A stretch of DNA of 64,000 bases from an uncultured Flavobacteriaceae bacterium. Lineage in GTDB: Bacteria; Bacteroidota; Bacteroidia; Flavobacteriales; Flavobacteriaceae. The notes under the pieces are model-generated. The model did no database searches. It had not been told where the DNA came from and saw nothing but the letters and a program-made list of their open reading frames with translations. Location: the NCBI GenBank assembly GCA_937944485.1, contig CALDYU010000002.1:124001-188000 (forward strand), in the 5' to 3' direction. The position numbers and the translations under genes are program-made. How positions within the stretch are numbered: the stretch's first letter is position 1; each line of letters starts with the position of its first letter. Of this stretch, positions 8,625-20,136 are shown one piece after another.

Positions 8625-8786
8625 ATAATACTGACCTAGGGCTCAAACAAAAAGGTTTGCATATTTTTATGATGTTCGCTAAACCTTATGGATTTAGCTT
8701 TGGACAGGAAAAAGTAAAACTAAACACTAATCTTTATCTTGTGTAAACCATGTCTCTTAACGAACAGCATGAAACCAACCTAGCCT

Positions 8787-9413
8787 ATGTCGATGACCAT
8801 GATTGCTTTTTTTCAGAAAGCAAAAATACCTTCTAAACCAGATTTGCTTTCGGAAATTGAAAAACTCAACTTAGATTTTAAGTTCCTTGAGGAATTTGAC
8901 ACTCTTGACCAATTCAGTGGGAAATGCCAACTAAATGAGAAAGAAACGTTCTTTGAGACTTATATACAAAGTAAAGAGGAAATATTGGATGACTACCCTT
9001 TCTTGAATAAGGACATAGATATATTCGATTCTGGCATATCTTTCATATGGGGAGATGACTTTATCGCCGGAGCGTGTATTGGAATTATCTCAACCTCACT
9101 TATTGATTTATGTGATGCTAAAATAGTTTATGTAGACGATGAAACTTGGTACTCTAGAGAAATGCTAATAAGCGAAATTCCTATATTCCTGGATGAACAT
9201 GAAAAACAGTCAAAATTGCTTGAAACAAAACCTATACTATCAGAAAAAGGAAAAAAGAAAAAGAACATTTGGTTGGACCTTGTGTTTTTTGGACTCACGT
9301 TTATCTTAGCAATATTAGTGAATAGAAAAGTCATTTCTTGGCATTTTCCAGCACTATTTTTAGGTATTTATGTTGGATACAGCGTTTGGAAAGAACGTAC
9401 AAAACACAGATAA
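8787..9413 (+). CDS. Hypothetical protein with C-terminal membrane anchor, 208 aa
   Basis: An acidic soluble domain (about residues 1-150) is followed by a KKKKN stretch and two closely spaced hydrophobic helices (about 160-200), so it is probably tail-anchored with its N-terminal domain in the cytoplasm. In-frame ATGs at 8787, 8793 and 8799 are all possible starts; the last gives MIAFFQKAKIPSKPDLLSEI. I do not recognise the domain; the acidic, Phe/Asp-rich composition resembles small immunity-type proteins only loosely and I do not claim that function. Its 3' flank (GCCTACAGCTAACAAAACC) again looks like a cassette boundary. Confidence 0.5.
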   Translation: MSMTMIAFFQKAKIPSKPDLLSEIEKLNLDFKFLEEFDTLDQFSGKCQLNEKETFFETYIQSKEEILDDYPFLNKDIDIFDSGISFIWGDDFIAGACIGIISTSLIDLCDAKIVYVDDETWYSREMLISEIPIFLDEHEKQSKLLETKPILSEKGKKKKNIWLDLVFFGLTFILAILVNRKVISWHFPALFLGIYVGYSVWKERTKHR

Positions 9414-9457
9414 ATGCCTACAGCTAACAAAACCTACAAAAAAGAGGAATTGCGTAC

Positions 9458-10009
9458 TTAACCTAATCTTTTCTTAATTGCTTTTATTACAGTGATATAA
9501 TATGAAATGTCATGTGGTACATACTTTTTGAGATTGGCCATACCCCAGATTTCCTCAGAAAATTGATTTAATGAAATTAGTTTCAAAGCCTCAACTTCAC
9601 TTTCCTGTTTTTTAAGTTGGTCTAGAGATACCTTTAATTTACATAAAAAAACATGATGAAATTCGCAATCGATCAAGTCAGCATGATGTTTCTGAATTGA
9701 TTTGAATACACCTATTTTTTCAATATCGTTTTCTGAAATTGAGAGCCCTATTTCTTCTTCAACTTCGCGCATTGCAGCAAAATTAATTTGTTCTTCGCTA
9801 CCTATATGTCCCGCCACTGAAACATCCCAAAGTAGGGGGTAAGTATCTTTTTCTTTACCTCGTTGTTGCAGCAAAATTTTTGCATCCCAAGTATAAAACC
9901 ATATATGAACGGTAGCATGAAAAAGTCCCATGCGATGTGCATAGGACTTTAATTCTGTTTTTCCAGTAATATTTCCTGCTGAGTCTAAAATATCAATTAA
10001 CTCATCCAT
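9458..10009 (-). CDS. Nudix hydrolase, isopentenyl-diphosphate isomerase-like
   Basis: A 183-residue Nudix-fold enzyme. The Nudix box (G-x5-E-x7-REUxEExGU) is intact: GHIGSEE, then REVEEEIGL near residues 68-90. The N-terminus (DELIDILDSAGNITG) and ATVHIWFYTWDAKILLQQRG match the subgroup related to IDI and YfcD, which hydrolyses nucleoside-diphosphate-type substrates or isomerises IPP. The precise substrate cannot be read from the sequence. It is on the minus strand, with the M42 peptidase gene upstream after 48 bases, so the two may share a transcript. Confidence 0.9.
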   Translation of the reverse strand: MDELIDILDSAGNITGKTELKSYAHRMGLFHATVHIWFYTWDAKILLQQRGKEKDTYPLLWDVSVAGHIGSEEQINFAAMREVEEEIGLSISENDIEKIGVFKSIQKHHADLIDCEFHHVFLCKLKVSLDQLKKQESEVEALKLISLNQFSEEIWGMANLKKYVPHDISYYITVIKAIKKRLG

Positions 10010-10057
10010 TGAGAAAAATTTAAAGTCCTCCCTTTTGAGGAGGGTTGGAATGGGCTT

Positions 10058-11146
10058 TTAGTCAAAATAACTAAAGGTTTCCCCATCTTTTATATTAAGA
10101 ACCGTTTCATACATCAATCGAATAACATTTTCCACATCATCACGATGAACTGTTTCAACAGTAGTGTGCATATAACGCAATGGAAGGGATATTAATGCTG
10201 AGGCAACCCCACCATTACTATAAGCAAACGCATCAGTATCGGTTCCTGTAGAACGTGAAGCAGCCATACGTTGGAATGGAATTTTATGAGCTTCTGCCGT
10301 TTCTATTATGCGCTCTCGTAGCTTGTTTTGAACTGCCGGAGCATACGAAATTACAGGTCCTGCGCCAATTTCGGTATGACCTTGTTTTTTTTGATTAATC
10401 ATTGGTGTAGTGGTATCATGACAAACATCAGTCACAATAGCAACATTCGGTTTTATGGTTTGCGTAATCATTTCCGCACCACGCAATCCTATTTCTTCCT
10501 GAACGGCATTGGTAATGTAGAGACCGAAAGGGAGTTTCTTTTTATTTTCGTGTAACAACCGCGCTACTTCCGCAATCATAAATCCACCAGCACGGTTATC
10601 GATGGCGCGACAAACGAATTTATTTTTATTAAGTACTTGAAATTCATCTGGATACGTAATTACACAGCCCACATGAACTCCCATTTTTTCTACTTCCTTT
10701 TTATCCTTAGCACCTATATCTATGCAAATATTATCTGGTTTCGGAGGTTCTTCTTTGGCACGATTTCTTGTATGAATTGCCGGCCATCCAAAAATTCCTT
10801 TTACAATACCTTTTTTAGTATGAATATTTACCCATTTTGACGTAGCTATTTGATGATCACTACCTCCATTCCGAATAACATACAATAAGCCGTTATCCGT
10901 AATATAATTTACATACCATGAAATTTCATCAGAATGCCCTTCTATAACAACTTTATACTTCGCTTCAGGATTGATTACTCCCACAGCCGAACCATACGTA
11001 TCGGTAATAAAAGTATCTACATAAGGTTTTAGATAATTCATCCAAATTTTTTGCCCTTCCCATTCGTAGCCCGTCGGAGCAGCATTATTCAAGTATTTTT
11101 CAAAAAAATCTAAAGATTTCTTGGTGAGAATTGTTTTTTTAGCCAT
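10058..11146 (-). CDS. M42-family metallo-aminopeptidase
   Basis: A cytoplasmic di-zinc peptidase of the glutamyl aminopeptidase/tetrahedral aminopeptidase family (362 residues, normal length). Metal ligands and catalytic residues are visible in order: His in IEGHSDEI near residue 71, Asp in RAIDNRAGG near 182, Glu pair in VQEEIGLRGA near 215, Asp in VTDVCHDTT near 238, and His in MHTTVETVH near 328. There is no signal peptide. These enzymes form large tetrahedral complexes that trim peptides. It is transcribed divergently from the DUF4294 gene. Confidence 0.93.
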   Translation of the reverse strand: MAKKTILTKKSLDFFEKYLNNAAPTGYEWEGQKIWMNYLKPYVDTFITDTYGSAVGVINPEAKYKVVIEGHSDEISWYVNYITDNGLLYVIRNGGSDHQIATSKWVNIHTKKGIVKGIFGWPAIHTRNRAKEEPPKPDNICIDIGAKDKKEVEKMGVHVGCVITYPDEFQVLNKNKFVCRAIDNRAGGFMIAEVARLLHENKKKLPFGLYITNAVQEEIGLRGAEMITQTIKPNVAIVTDVCHDTTTPMINQKKQGHTEIGAGPVISYAPAVQNKLRERIIETAEAHKIPFQRMAASRSTGTDTDAFAYSNGGVASALISLPLRYMHTTVETVHRDDVENVIRLMYETVLNIKDGETFSYFD

Positions 11147-11251
11147 TTGCCTGTGTTTAGCACACGAAGTTAGTAATATTCACAATTAATTAGTAATAAC
11201 GGTTGTGAATTATCGTTAATTTTGGCAAGGCTTTTGTTCTAAATTCCTTTC

Positions 11252-11947
11252 ATGAGAAATCAAATACTTGTCATTTTATTTTTTACACTGCTTAATCAAA
11301 GTTGGTCTCAAGTAAAAGAGCAACCACTTGATTCTGTTACTGAAAAGATGATTATCATTGAAGGTGATTCTATAGTTAGAGCTGCCATTGATTTAGATGA
11401 AGTATATCTCTTTGGTAAATTGAATTTTCCTGATTATAAATCTAAACTTCGATACTATATTTTAAGGCGTAAAACCTTAAAAGTATACCCGTATGCCAAA
11501 TTAGCCGCTGAAAGATTGGTGGAATTAAATGACAGTATTTCTAAAATTAAGAGGAGGTCTAAGCAAAAAAAATATACAAAAAAGATTCAAAAATATATTG
11601 AGAATGAATTTTCTGAAGAATTAAAGAAACTGACACGAACGGAAGGTCAGATTTTAGTGAAGTTAATACACCGACAAACAGGGTCAACTGCCTTTGCCTT
11701 GGTAAAAGAACTTCGCAGTGGTTGGCGGGCATTTTGGTATAGCACCACTGCCAAATTGTTTAAAATAAGTTTGAAGGAAAAGTTTAACCCTAAAGAGGTG
11801 CAAGAAGATTATTTAATCGAAGACATTCTGCAGCGCGCTTTTGCTAAAGAACGTTTAGAACGTCAGAAGTCAGTACTTGATTATGATTATTCTGAACTTC
11901 ATAATAAATGGGGTGATGTTGATAAAACTAAAAATAAGAAGAAGTAA
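11252..11947 (+). CDS. DUF4294 domain secreted protein
   Basis: A 231-residue protein with a signal peptide (hydrophobic residues 4-15, cleavage near QSWSQ). The core VYLFGKLNFPDYKSKLRYYILRR is followed by KVYPYAKLAAERLVELND and a helical basic region; this is the Bacteroidota-specific DUF4294 pattern. The C-terminus is strongly charged. It is probably periplasmic; the role is unknown. It stands alone between the divergent M42 gene and the convergent DUF6095 gene. Confidence 0.85.
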   Translation: MRNQILVILFFTLLNQSWSQVKEQPLDSVTEKMIIIEGDSIVRAAIDLDEVYLFGKLNFPDYKSKLRYYILRRKTLKVYPYAKLAAERLVELNDSISKIKRRSKQKKYTKKIQKYIENEFSEELKKLTRTEGQILVKLIHRQTGSTAFALVKELRSGWRAFWYSTTAKLFKISLKEKFNPKEVQEDYLIEDILQRAFAKERLERQKSVLDYDYSELHNKWGDVDKTKNKKK

Positions 11948-11970
11948 TTAGATAAGCTTTTATTTTACTC

Positions 11971-12207
11971 TTATTTTCTATTTTCTTTTTTTGTGAAAAT
12001 AGCATCCATAAACACTTTTATACTATAAAAGCCCATTGCTATTGCAGCTATAGCGGCAATCGCACCTAATATAACTACAGGCCAATAAAATGGGTGACCT
12101 TCATTTTTAAAGGCTTGATAAAATAGTATTGGTGCTATAAACATCAATAGAGTGGTGTACCCTAGGTGCTTAAGTCCTTTTATTAATAAGTCTTTATTGG
12201 TATGCAT
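11971..12207 (-). CDS. DUF6095 family small membrane protein
   Basis: A 78-residue protein with two transmembrane helices (about residues 14-30 and 42-66), beginning MHTNKDLLIKGLKHLGYTTL. This is the small flavobacterial DUF6095 family, of unknown function. Its ATG overlaps the stop of the DUF4249 gene by one base (TAATG), indicating translational coupling and membership in the TonB receptor operon, although nothing in the sequence shows a functional link. Confidence 0.8.
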   Translation of the reverse strand: MHTNKDLLIKGLKHLGYTTLLMFIAPILFYQAFKNEGHPFYWPVVILGAIAAIAAIAMGFYSIKVFMDAIFTKKENRK

Positions 12208-13067
12208 TACTCTTCAATAAGGATGGTTTTGGTAAAAGTTTCACAAACAGCGAAATAACCCAAAGCAAAATTGTTCGGATCTTCGACATTATCAAAACTA
12301 TTAATATTATCAATATTAGTAACATTAATAATATTACCGCGAACCGTCGCAGCTGGAGTTTGAAACGGACCTTGATCACCACCAGCCTGCACGATCAATT
12401 GATTCATATAATTATAAAAAGATTCATCAACCCCAAGTAAACTAACCGTTACCTCACGCCCTGGTGCTACTCCCTCATCATAAAAATAGGAGAATTCAAA
12501 ATTTTGCCCTTGATAAAACTCATCATCTGTAACCAAGTATTCATCGAAATCTAGATCAACCAAATAAAAATCTTCGCGCTCATCAACATCTTCAAACTCT
12601 ACTATAATTTCTGTTTCATTTCCTGAAAATAAAGTACCCGTGCCCTGTACTAAACTCGTAATGGGAGTGGAAGGTGCAAAACGCGTTAATGCCAAATAGC
12701 GTTGCCCTTCATGTTCAATGGCTAATTGTAATTGTCCTTCTGTAAAAAAAGAAGTCTGTTTTGATCCTTGATATACACCGGGACTAATTTCAACCAAAGG
12801 GATAACACTTAGGTCAAGAGGGCCAGACGGAACATAATCGGAATTTATGATTGCGGCACTTGTTAATGTTGCAGGACTCACTGTATCAAAAAATGAACTG
12901 GTTAAACTAGCCTTAATAGTAACAGTAGTTATAGGTTCGCTGGAGTCAAGCCGTACTAATCCGTCAATGGAAAGTTTAGGAGGTGTCTGTGGAACAGCAA
13001 CCTCAACAACATCTTCACACGAAATAAAGAAAAAACTTAAAATAAGTAAGTACCCTAATCTCCACAT
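12207..13067 (-). CDS. DUF4249 lipoprotein, partner of TonB-dependent receptor
   Basis: An outer-membrane-associated lipoprotein of about 286 residues. I place the start at 13067 (MWRLGYLLILSFFFISCEDV), which gives a lipobox ending at Cys 17; the frame is open 23 codons further upstream but that extension overlaps the receptor gene and hides the signal. The body (PPKLSIDGLV, then many beta strands) matches DUF4249. Members of this family are regularly encoded directly after a SusC-like or CarboxypepD_reg TonB receptor and are thought to act as its surface lipoprotein partner. Here it lies 4 bases after the receptor stop. Confidence 0.88.
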   Translation of the reverse strand: MWRLGYLLILSFFFISCEDVVEVAVPQTPPKLSIDGLVRLDSSEPITTVTIKASLTSSFFDTVSPATLTSAAIINSDYVPSGPLDLSVIPLVEISPGVYQGSKQTSFFTEGQLQLAIEHEGQRYLALTRFAPSTPITSLVQGTGTLFSGNETEIIVEFEDVDEREDFYLVDLDFDEYLVTDDEFYQGQNFEFSYFYDEGVAPGREVTVSLLGVDESFYNYMNQLIVQAGGDQGPFQTPAATVRGNIINVTNIDNINSFDNVEDPNNFALGYFAVCETFTKTILIEE

Positions 13068-13071
13068 AATA

Positions 13072-15471
13072 CTAAAATTTAAAATTATAAGTAACAGCCG
13101 GAACGACGCCGAAAATCGAAGTTCGAACGGCTTCATTCACTCCAGTATCAACATTTCTTCTGAAATTTATAGAAGCAGCATTTCTTCTGTTATATACATT
13201 ATATACACTGAATACCCATTCTGACTTCGTTTTTCTCGTTTGATTTTTTTTGGGTGTTAATGTGGCCGACAAATCAAGGCGATGATAATTGGGGAGTCGT
13301 TCAATATTTCGCAAGCCGAAAAAGGGTACGGTTAAACCTTGAAATTCAAATTGTCCTACAGGATAATTTGTTGGTTGGCCTGTTTGAAAGACGAAGTTCG
13401 AATTGAAATTCCATTTTTTATTCAGGTCATAGCTTGCAAATAAGGATAGGTCATGGGTTTTATCATAGGGAGTATTATACCATTCTCCGAAATTAATTCC
13501 GGTTTCTAAATTAGATCTTCCGTTATCAATGGAAGATACCCTACCAGGAGTTCGTTGTTCTGATTTTGATAACGTATATGCAAACCAACCTTGAAATTTA
13601 CCTTCATTTTTACGAAGTAATACCTCTAATCCGTAGGCTCTTGCTTGACCATTTAAAATAACCGTTTCTATGGCATCATTAGCAATTAAATTGGCCCCGT
13701 CAATATAATCAATGCGATTTTGAATGTCTTTATAGAAGGCTTCTGTTTCAAATGAATACGCACCCTCTTTAATGTTTTTGAAAAATCCGAGGGCATACTG
13801 ATCTAATAATTGTGGTTTCGTGAATGGTCCGCTAGGCGTCCATACATCAAGTGGGGTAGGTGAGCTCGTATTTGAGAGTAAATGTAAATATTGCGCAAGT
13901 CTCGTATAGCTAGCTTTTACAGCACTATTGTTAGAAAATGTATATGATAAAGACGCTCGCGGCTCAAAATTGGAAAAAGTAGCAAGATTTCCCTTCCGCC
14001 CCGGATTTACAGTTTCAATCGGTTCGGCCTCTTGATAAATGAGTAAAAACGGATCAAAAATAACGGGATTATCATTTTCATATACGTTTAATTCATCTTG
14101 ACCTAAACGTATAAAATTACTGTAGCGAATGCCGTAACCCAAACTCAAGTTTTCGCTTATGTCATGTTTTATATCTACATAAGCGGCAAATTCATTTGCG
14201 TATTTTTCAGTTAATTGATCTTCAACAATACCAGAATCTGAATTACTAGGTTCAATTTTACCCGGATTAAAGCTGTAATAAATGTTGTTGATACCATAGT
14301 TAACTTGTAATTTATCGTTTACATAATGTTTGAGGTCATATTTTAAGTTGAAATTTTGAATACCAGAATTCCAGTTGAATCCTACAAAATCCAATTTAAG
14401 TCCATAATAATAATCCGAATAAATTAAGGACAGATTGGAGAATAGTTTATCAGAAAAAAGATGGTTCCAACGAAAGTTACCAACAGAATTACCATAAGTA
14501 TTTACAAAACTCTCACTAATTCCGAATACATCTCTTCCAAAATAACCTGATAAGTAAATGCTGTTATTTTCATTAATATTATAGCTTAGTTTCGTGTTTA
14601 AATCAAAAAAATATGCAGTATTATCTTGATCGAAAAGCGGGAGAAACAAATGGGCATACGAACCACGACCACCGACTAAAAATGCGGCCTTATCTTTTTT
14701 AATAGGCCCTTCAATGAGCAATCTACTGGCCACGGCACCGATGCCTCCGTTTACCTTTAATTCTTTACTATTCCCTTCCTTCTGAAAAATGTCTAATACC
14801 GAAGATACTCTACCTCCATACCGAGCAGGTATTCCGCCCTTATACAATTTGATGTCTTTTATCGCATCAGGGTTGAAGACAGAAAAGAAACCAAAGAGGT
14901 GTGAAGAATTAAAGATAATTGCTTCGTCTAATAAGATAAGGTTTTGATCAACAGCCCCACCGCGAACATTAAAACCAGAGGCTCCTTCACCGGCATTGGT
15001 AACTCCAGGTAGCAATAGTATTGATTTAATAACATCAGCTTCGCCAAGAATTACAGGAATTTTTTTAATGGTTTCAATAGACATTGTATTCACACTCATT
15101 TGCGGTGTTCGAATATCCATCTTCTCAATATCTTCTGTAACAACGACCTCTTCTAATTGCTCTGCCTCTTCCTTTAATTGAAAATTAATTTTTTGATTTG
15201 TATTTAAATTTACAGTTTGCAGAATATCTTCAAAGCCTAAATAGCTAATTAGGATTTGATATTCACCCGCAGGTAAGGTTAAAGAATAGAATCCGTATTC
15301 ATTAGTGATTACGCCTGTTCGCAATTCAGGTACTGCAATGGTTACCCCTATCAAGGTTTCATTACTGGTTGATTCTGTTATAGTGCCGCTGAGCGTATAT
15401 TTCTGTTGAGAATAACCTAAAAAAGTAAAGCAGAAAAATAAAAGAAGTAGTACCGAGATTGACTTTGTCAT
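13072..15471 (-). CDS. TonB-dependent receptor with N-terminal carboxypeptidase-regulatory-like domain
   Basis: A 799-residue outer-membrane transporter energised by TonB-ExbBD. It has a signal peptide (residues 1-21, ending LGYSQQ), a CarboxypepD_reg-like beta sandwich (about 25-105: LSGTITESTSNETLIGVTIA), a plug domain (about 125-240: LLPGVTNAGEGASGFNVRGGAVDQN, LYKGGIPARYGGR) and a beta-barrel of alternating aromatic strands that ends VTYNFKF with the C-terminal Phe needed for barrel assembly. It is first in an operon with the DUF4249 lipoprotein and DUF6095 genes. The substrate is not evident from the sequence. Confidence 0.95.
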   Translation of the reverse strand: MTKSISVLLLLFFCFTFLGYSQQKYTLSGTITESTSNETLIGVTIAVPELRTGVITNEYGFYSLTLPAGEYQILISYLGFEDILQTVNLNTNQKINFQLKEEAEQLEEVVVTEDIEKMDIRTPQMSVNTMSIETIKKIPVILGEADVIKSILLLPGVTNAGEGASGFNVRGGAVDQNLILLDEAIIFNSSHLFGFFSVFNPDAIKDIKLYKGGIPARYGGRVSSVLDIFQKEGNSKELKVNGGIGAVASRLLIEGPIKKDKAAFLVGGRGSYAHLFLPLFDQDNTAYFFDLNTKLSYNINENNSIYLSGYFGRDVFGISESFVNTYGNSVGNFRWNHLFSDKLFSNLSLIYSDYYYGLKLDFVGFNWNSGIQNFNLKYDLKHYVNDKLQVNYGINNIYYSFNPGKIEPSNSDSGIVEDQLTEKYANEFAAYVDIKHDISENLSLGYGIRYSNFIRLGQDELNVYENDNPVIFDPFLLIYQEAEPIETVNPGRKGNLATFSNFEPRASLSYTFSNNSAVKASYTRLAQYLHLLSNTSSPTPLDVWTPSGPFTKPQLLDQYALGFFKNIKEGAYSFETEAFYKDIQNRIDYIDGANLIANDAIETVILNGQARAYGLEVLLRKNEGKFQGWFAYTLSKSEQRTPGRVSSIDNGRSNLETGINFGEWYNTPYDKTHDLSLFASYDLNKKWNFNSNFVFQTGQPTNYPVGQFEFQGLTVPFFGLRNIERLPNYHRLDLSATLTPKKNQTRKTKSEWVFSVYNVYNRRNAASINFRRNVDTGVNEAVRTSIFGVVPAVTYNFKF

Positions 15472-15575
15472 TCAAGCAAATTTTCAATAAAAATACTCAG
15501 AAATTTATCGAATGACGAGACCTTAACACTTATTTAAATGAATATTTTTAGAATAATGTAAAGCAATTTCTGTGT

Positions 15576-17813
<2,238 letters not shown>

Positions 17814-17823
17814 TTAAGCGTGG

Positions 17824-17831
17824 CAAAGATA
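17824..17831 (-). promoter_or_regulatory. -7 element upstream of icd
   Basis: TATCTTTG on the minus strand, matching TAnnTTTG, 32 bases before the icd ATG. No clean TTG is present at the expected spacing, so this is a weak call. Confidence 0.35.
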
Positions 17832-17908
17832 CAATTTCTAGACGCTATTGAAAGTGGTAAATAGCGAATCTTTTGTAGTGGTTAATGGGAAGAATTGTGA
17901 TAAATGAT

Positions 17909-17948
17909 AAAACCCATATCATCGTACATGTACATTGATATGGGTTTT
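17909..17948. repeat. Long palindrome with nested palindromic loop
   Basis: Arms of 13 bases (AAAACCCATATCA / TGATATGGGTTTT) pair perfectly around a 14-base loop that itself contains the palindrome GTACATGTAC. There is a T-run on both outer flanks, so it could be a bidirectional terminator, but no gene ends near it. It may instead be part of the candidate origin. Confidence 0.7.
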
Positions 17949-18416
17949 TAGAAAAAGCGTATCAACTTTTTGTTTTATTCGAAAATAAAACGGCAACCAT
18001 TGATTGCAGTTGTATTGCTTTTTCAACGTTTTGAAATTACATTTATCCTCAATTATCAAACCGAGTGATATTTGTTATTTCTTTATATAGAATTAATAAA
18101 TTTACTACGAAATACCTACCGAAATATACATTTCATAATTTTTGATTTATCCACATCCTTAGCAAAAAGCGACAGCCTTTTGTAACTATGCTCGTTGTAT
18201 TAATGATATAACCGCAGTTAGACTATAACTATATCATTTCCTCAACTATTCCATACTATAAAGAACGTAAACTCTATACTGATTTTCCACAATCATCCAA
18301 TCCAGACTTTTGCTTCCAATCATAGTTAAATATATATAAATTTTTTGAAAATTATAAATTTTTAACATTCTAATAATCAACACGATACAAACAAACGTTG
18401 TTAACAATTGTGCATA

Positions 18417-18455
18417 AAAAAACCGCTATTTAACTTTTAGTAAATAGCGGTTTAT
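18417..18455 (-). terminator. rplS terminator
   Basis: AAACCGCTATTTA and TAAATAGCGGTTT form a perfect 13-base stem with an 8-base loop, 20-50 bases past the rplS stop on the minus strand, followed on that strand by a T-run. Confidence 0.85.
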
Positions 18456-18471
18456 AATTTGTTGAAGTTCT

Positions 18472-18822
18472 TTATTTACGAACTTCTTTAATTCTTGCTT
18501 TTTTACCAGTTAGATTTCTAAAGTAGTAAATGCGTGCTCTACGTACTTTACCTTTCTTATTGACCTCGACTTTTTGCAAGGCTGGCATATTAACTGGGAA
18601 AATACGTTCAACACCTATTGTTCCTGACATTTTTCGGATGGTGAAAGTTTCAGTTGCCCCCGAACCTCTTCTTTGAATAACTACTCCTTTGAAAAATTGG
18701 GTACGCGTTTTTTCACCTTCTTTAATTTCATAATAAACGGTTATGGTGTCACCTGCTGAGAATTCTGGAAATTCTTTTTTAGTGACAAACTCGTTTTCTA
18801 CATATTGAATTAATGCTTCCAT
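18472..18822 (-). CDS. rplS: 50S ribosomal protein bL19
   Basis: bL19 sits at the subunit interface of the 50S particle. The 116-residue protein contains the family core FSAGDTITVYYEIKEGEKTR, then FKGVVIQRRGSGATETFTIRK, GVERIFPVNMP and a basic C-terminus RRARIYYFRNLTGKKARIKE. It follows trmD after 145 bases on the same strand; the trmD-rplS pairing is ancient and usual. A strong terminator follows. Confidence 0.97.
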   Translation of the reverse strand: MEALIQYVENEFVTKKEFPEFSAGDTITVYYEIKEGEKTRTQFFKGVVIQRRGSGATETFTIRKMSGTIGVERIFPVNMPALQKVEVNKKGKVRRARIYYFRNLTGKKARIKEVRK

Positions 18823-18966
18823 GCTTTAATTTTCTATTATTTCATCAATTAACATTCACGATTTTCGTCAGAGGTTAATTTAACAGTGTGCAAAAATAGG
18901 CTATATATTAAAAACCACAAGTTATTTGCGAGGATTTTTTGTGAGAAGTGTATAGTGGCTAAAGTA

Positions 18967-19641
18967 CTATTTAAGTAAATCAGGACGTAATTTTTCAGTG
19001 CGTGCTTGCGCTTTGTTTTCACGCCACTCCTCAATTTTGGGGAAATTACCGCTGAGTAGTATTTCAGGGACTTTGGTTCCCTTGTAATTGGCAGGTCTGG
19101 TATACACAGGTGGTGCCAACAAATTGTCTTGAAAAGTATCGGTAAGTGCTGAAGTTTCGTTATTTAAAACACCAGGAATTAATCGTATCACAGCATCGCA
19201 GACTATAGCTGCCCCTAATTCACCACCCGATAAAACATAATCGCCAACTGAAATTTCTTTCGTTATAAATAGGTCTCGAACACGTTGATCTACCCCTTTA
19301 TAGTGACCACATAGTATGATGATATTCTTTTGTAATGACATGCTATTGGCCATTTTTTGATTCAAAGTTTCACCATCTGGGGTCATATAAATCACCTCGT
19401 CATAATCACGATCTTCTTTAAGTGCGCTGATGCATTTATCTATAGGCTCAATCATTAAAACCATGCCCGCGCCACCACCAAATTGATAGTCGTCAACCTG
19501 ATTGTAACTTTTGTTTGTATAATCACGTAGATTATGAAAGTACACTTCTACCAGACCTTTTTCAATTGCCCTTTTGAGTATAGAGGCTTCAAACGGACTC
19601 TTTAAAAGTTCAGGTAATACGGTTATGATATCAATTCTCAT
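18967..19641 (-). CDS. trmD: tRNA (guanine-N1)-methyltransferase TrmD
   Basis: A SPOUT-class methyltransferase that makes m1G37 next to the anticodon of several tRNAs. The 224-residue protein starts [18 protein letters not shown] and has [15 protein letters not shown] near residue 55, [13 protein letters not shown] near 113 and [12 protein letters not shown] near 135, which form the trefoil-knot SAM site and catalytic region. Its 5' end overlaps the 3' end of a GNAT gene by 11 bases. Confidence 0.97.
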   Translation of the reverse strand: MRIDIITVLPELLKSPFEASILKRAIEKGLVEVYFHNLRDYTNKSYNQVDDYQFGGGAGMVLMIEPIDKCISALKEDRDYDEVIYMTPDGETLNQKMANSMSLQKNIIILCGHYKGVDQRVRDLFITKEISVGDYVLSGGELGAAIVCDAVIRLIPGVLNNETSALTDTFQDNLLAPPVYTRPANYKGTKVPEILLSGNFPKIEEWRENKAQARTEKLRPDLLK

Positions 19642-20095
19642 TGATGTTTTTCTTTATGCTTGAACTCCAAAAATAATGAAAACTAGTAGTATCCTTTTTC
19701 CACCCCAATTTTTCATACAACTTTTGAGCGGGATTGTCTACCGCTGTTTCTAGCGCCAAACCCTTACCGGCATTCATATTGCAATAAGTCTTGGCCTTAA
19801 CAAGTAAAGCTTCACCAATACCTTTTCTACGATACGATTTCTCGACATAAAGATCATTTAATATGTAAATAGGTTTCAAAGAAACTGATGAATATGACGG
19901 ATACAATTGAACGAACCCCGCTGCATTATTTTCAACAAATGCCAAAAAAATAACGGATTGTTCTTTAATGAGACGTTCTTTAATAAATTGTGTGGCTGCT
20001 TTTAAATTAGTCTCTTGTTTGTAAAAAACGCGATATTGATCAAATAAGAAGGCAATATTAGCTAGCTGCTCCAGGTTTGCTTTTATGATGTGCAT
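19631..20095 (-). CDS. GNAT-family N-acetyltransferase
   Basis: A 154-residue acetyltransferase. The acetyl-CoA-binding motif A is visible as [20 protein letters not shown] near residues 88-107, followed by [19 protein letters not shown], the typical motif B. The substrate (small amine, or a ribosomal or other protein) is unknown. The gene overlaps trmD by 11 bases, so the two are co-translated. A terminator hairpin separates it from the upstream coiled-coil membrane protein gene. Confidence 0.9.
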   Translation of the reverse strand: MHIIKANLEQLANIAFLFDQYRVFYKQETNLKAATQFIKERLIKEQSVIFLAFVENNAAGFVQLYPSYSSVSLKPIYILNDLYVEKSYRRKGIGEALLVKAKTYCNMNAGKGLALETAVDNPAQKLYEKLGWKKDTTSFHYFWSSSIKKNINEN

Positions 20096-20107
20096 AACGA
20101 AGGAATT

Positions 20108-20135
20108 AAAAAAAGCTCCTGAAGGAGCTTTTTAA
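20108..20135 (-). terminator. Terminator after the coiled-coil membrane protein gene
   Basis: AAAAAGCTCC-TGAA-GGAGCTTTTT: a compact perfect stem with a tetraloop at the 3' end of the gene that ends at 20137 (its last bases abut the stop). A- and T-runs lie on both sides. Confidence 0.8.
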
Positions 20136-20136
20136 A

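Noticed and set aside
18849-19034. 61-codon minus-strand ORF between trmD and rplS
   Set aside because: It overlaps the 3' end of trmD in another frame and runs through the trmD-rplS spacer; its composition is not protein-like.
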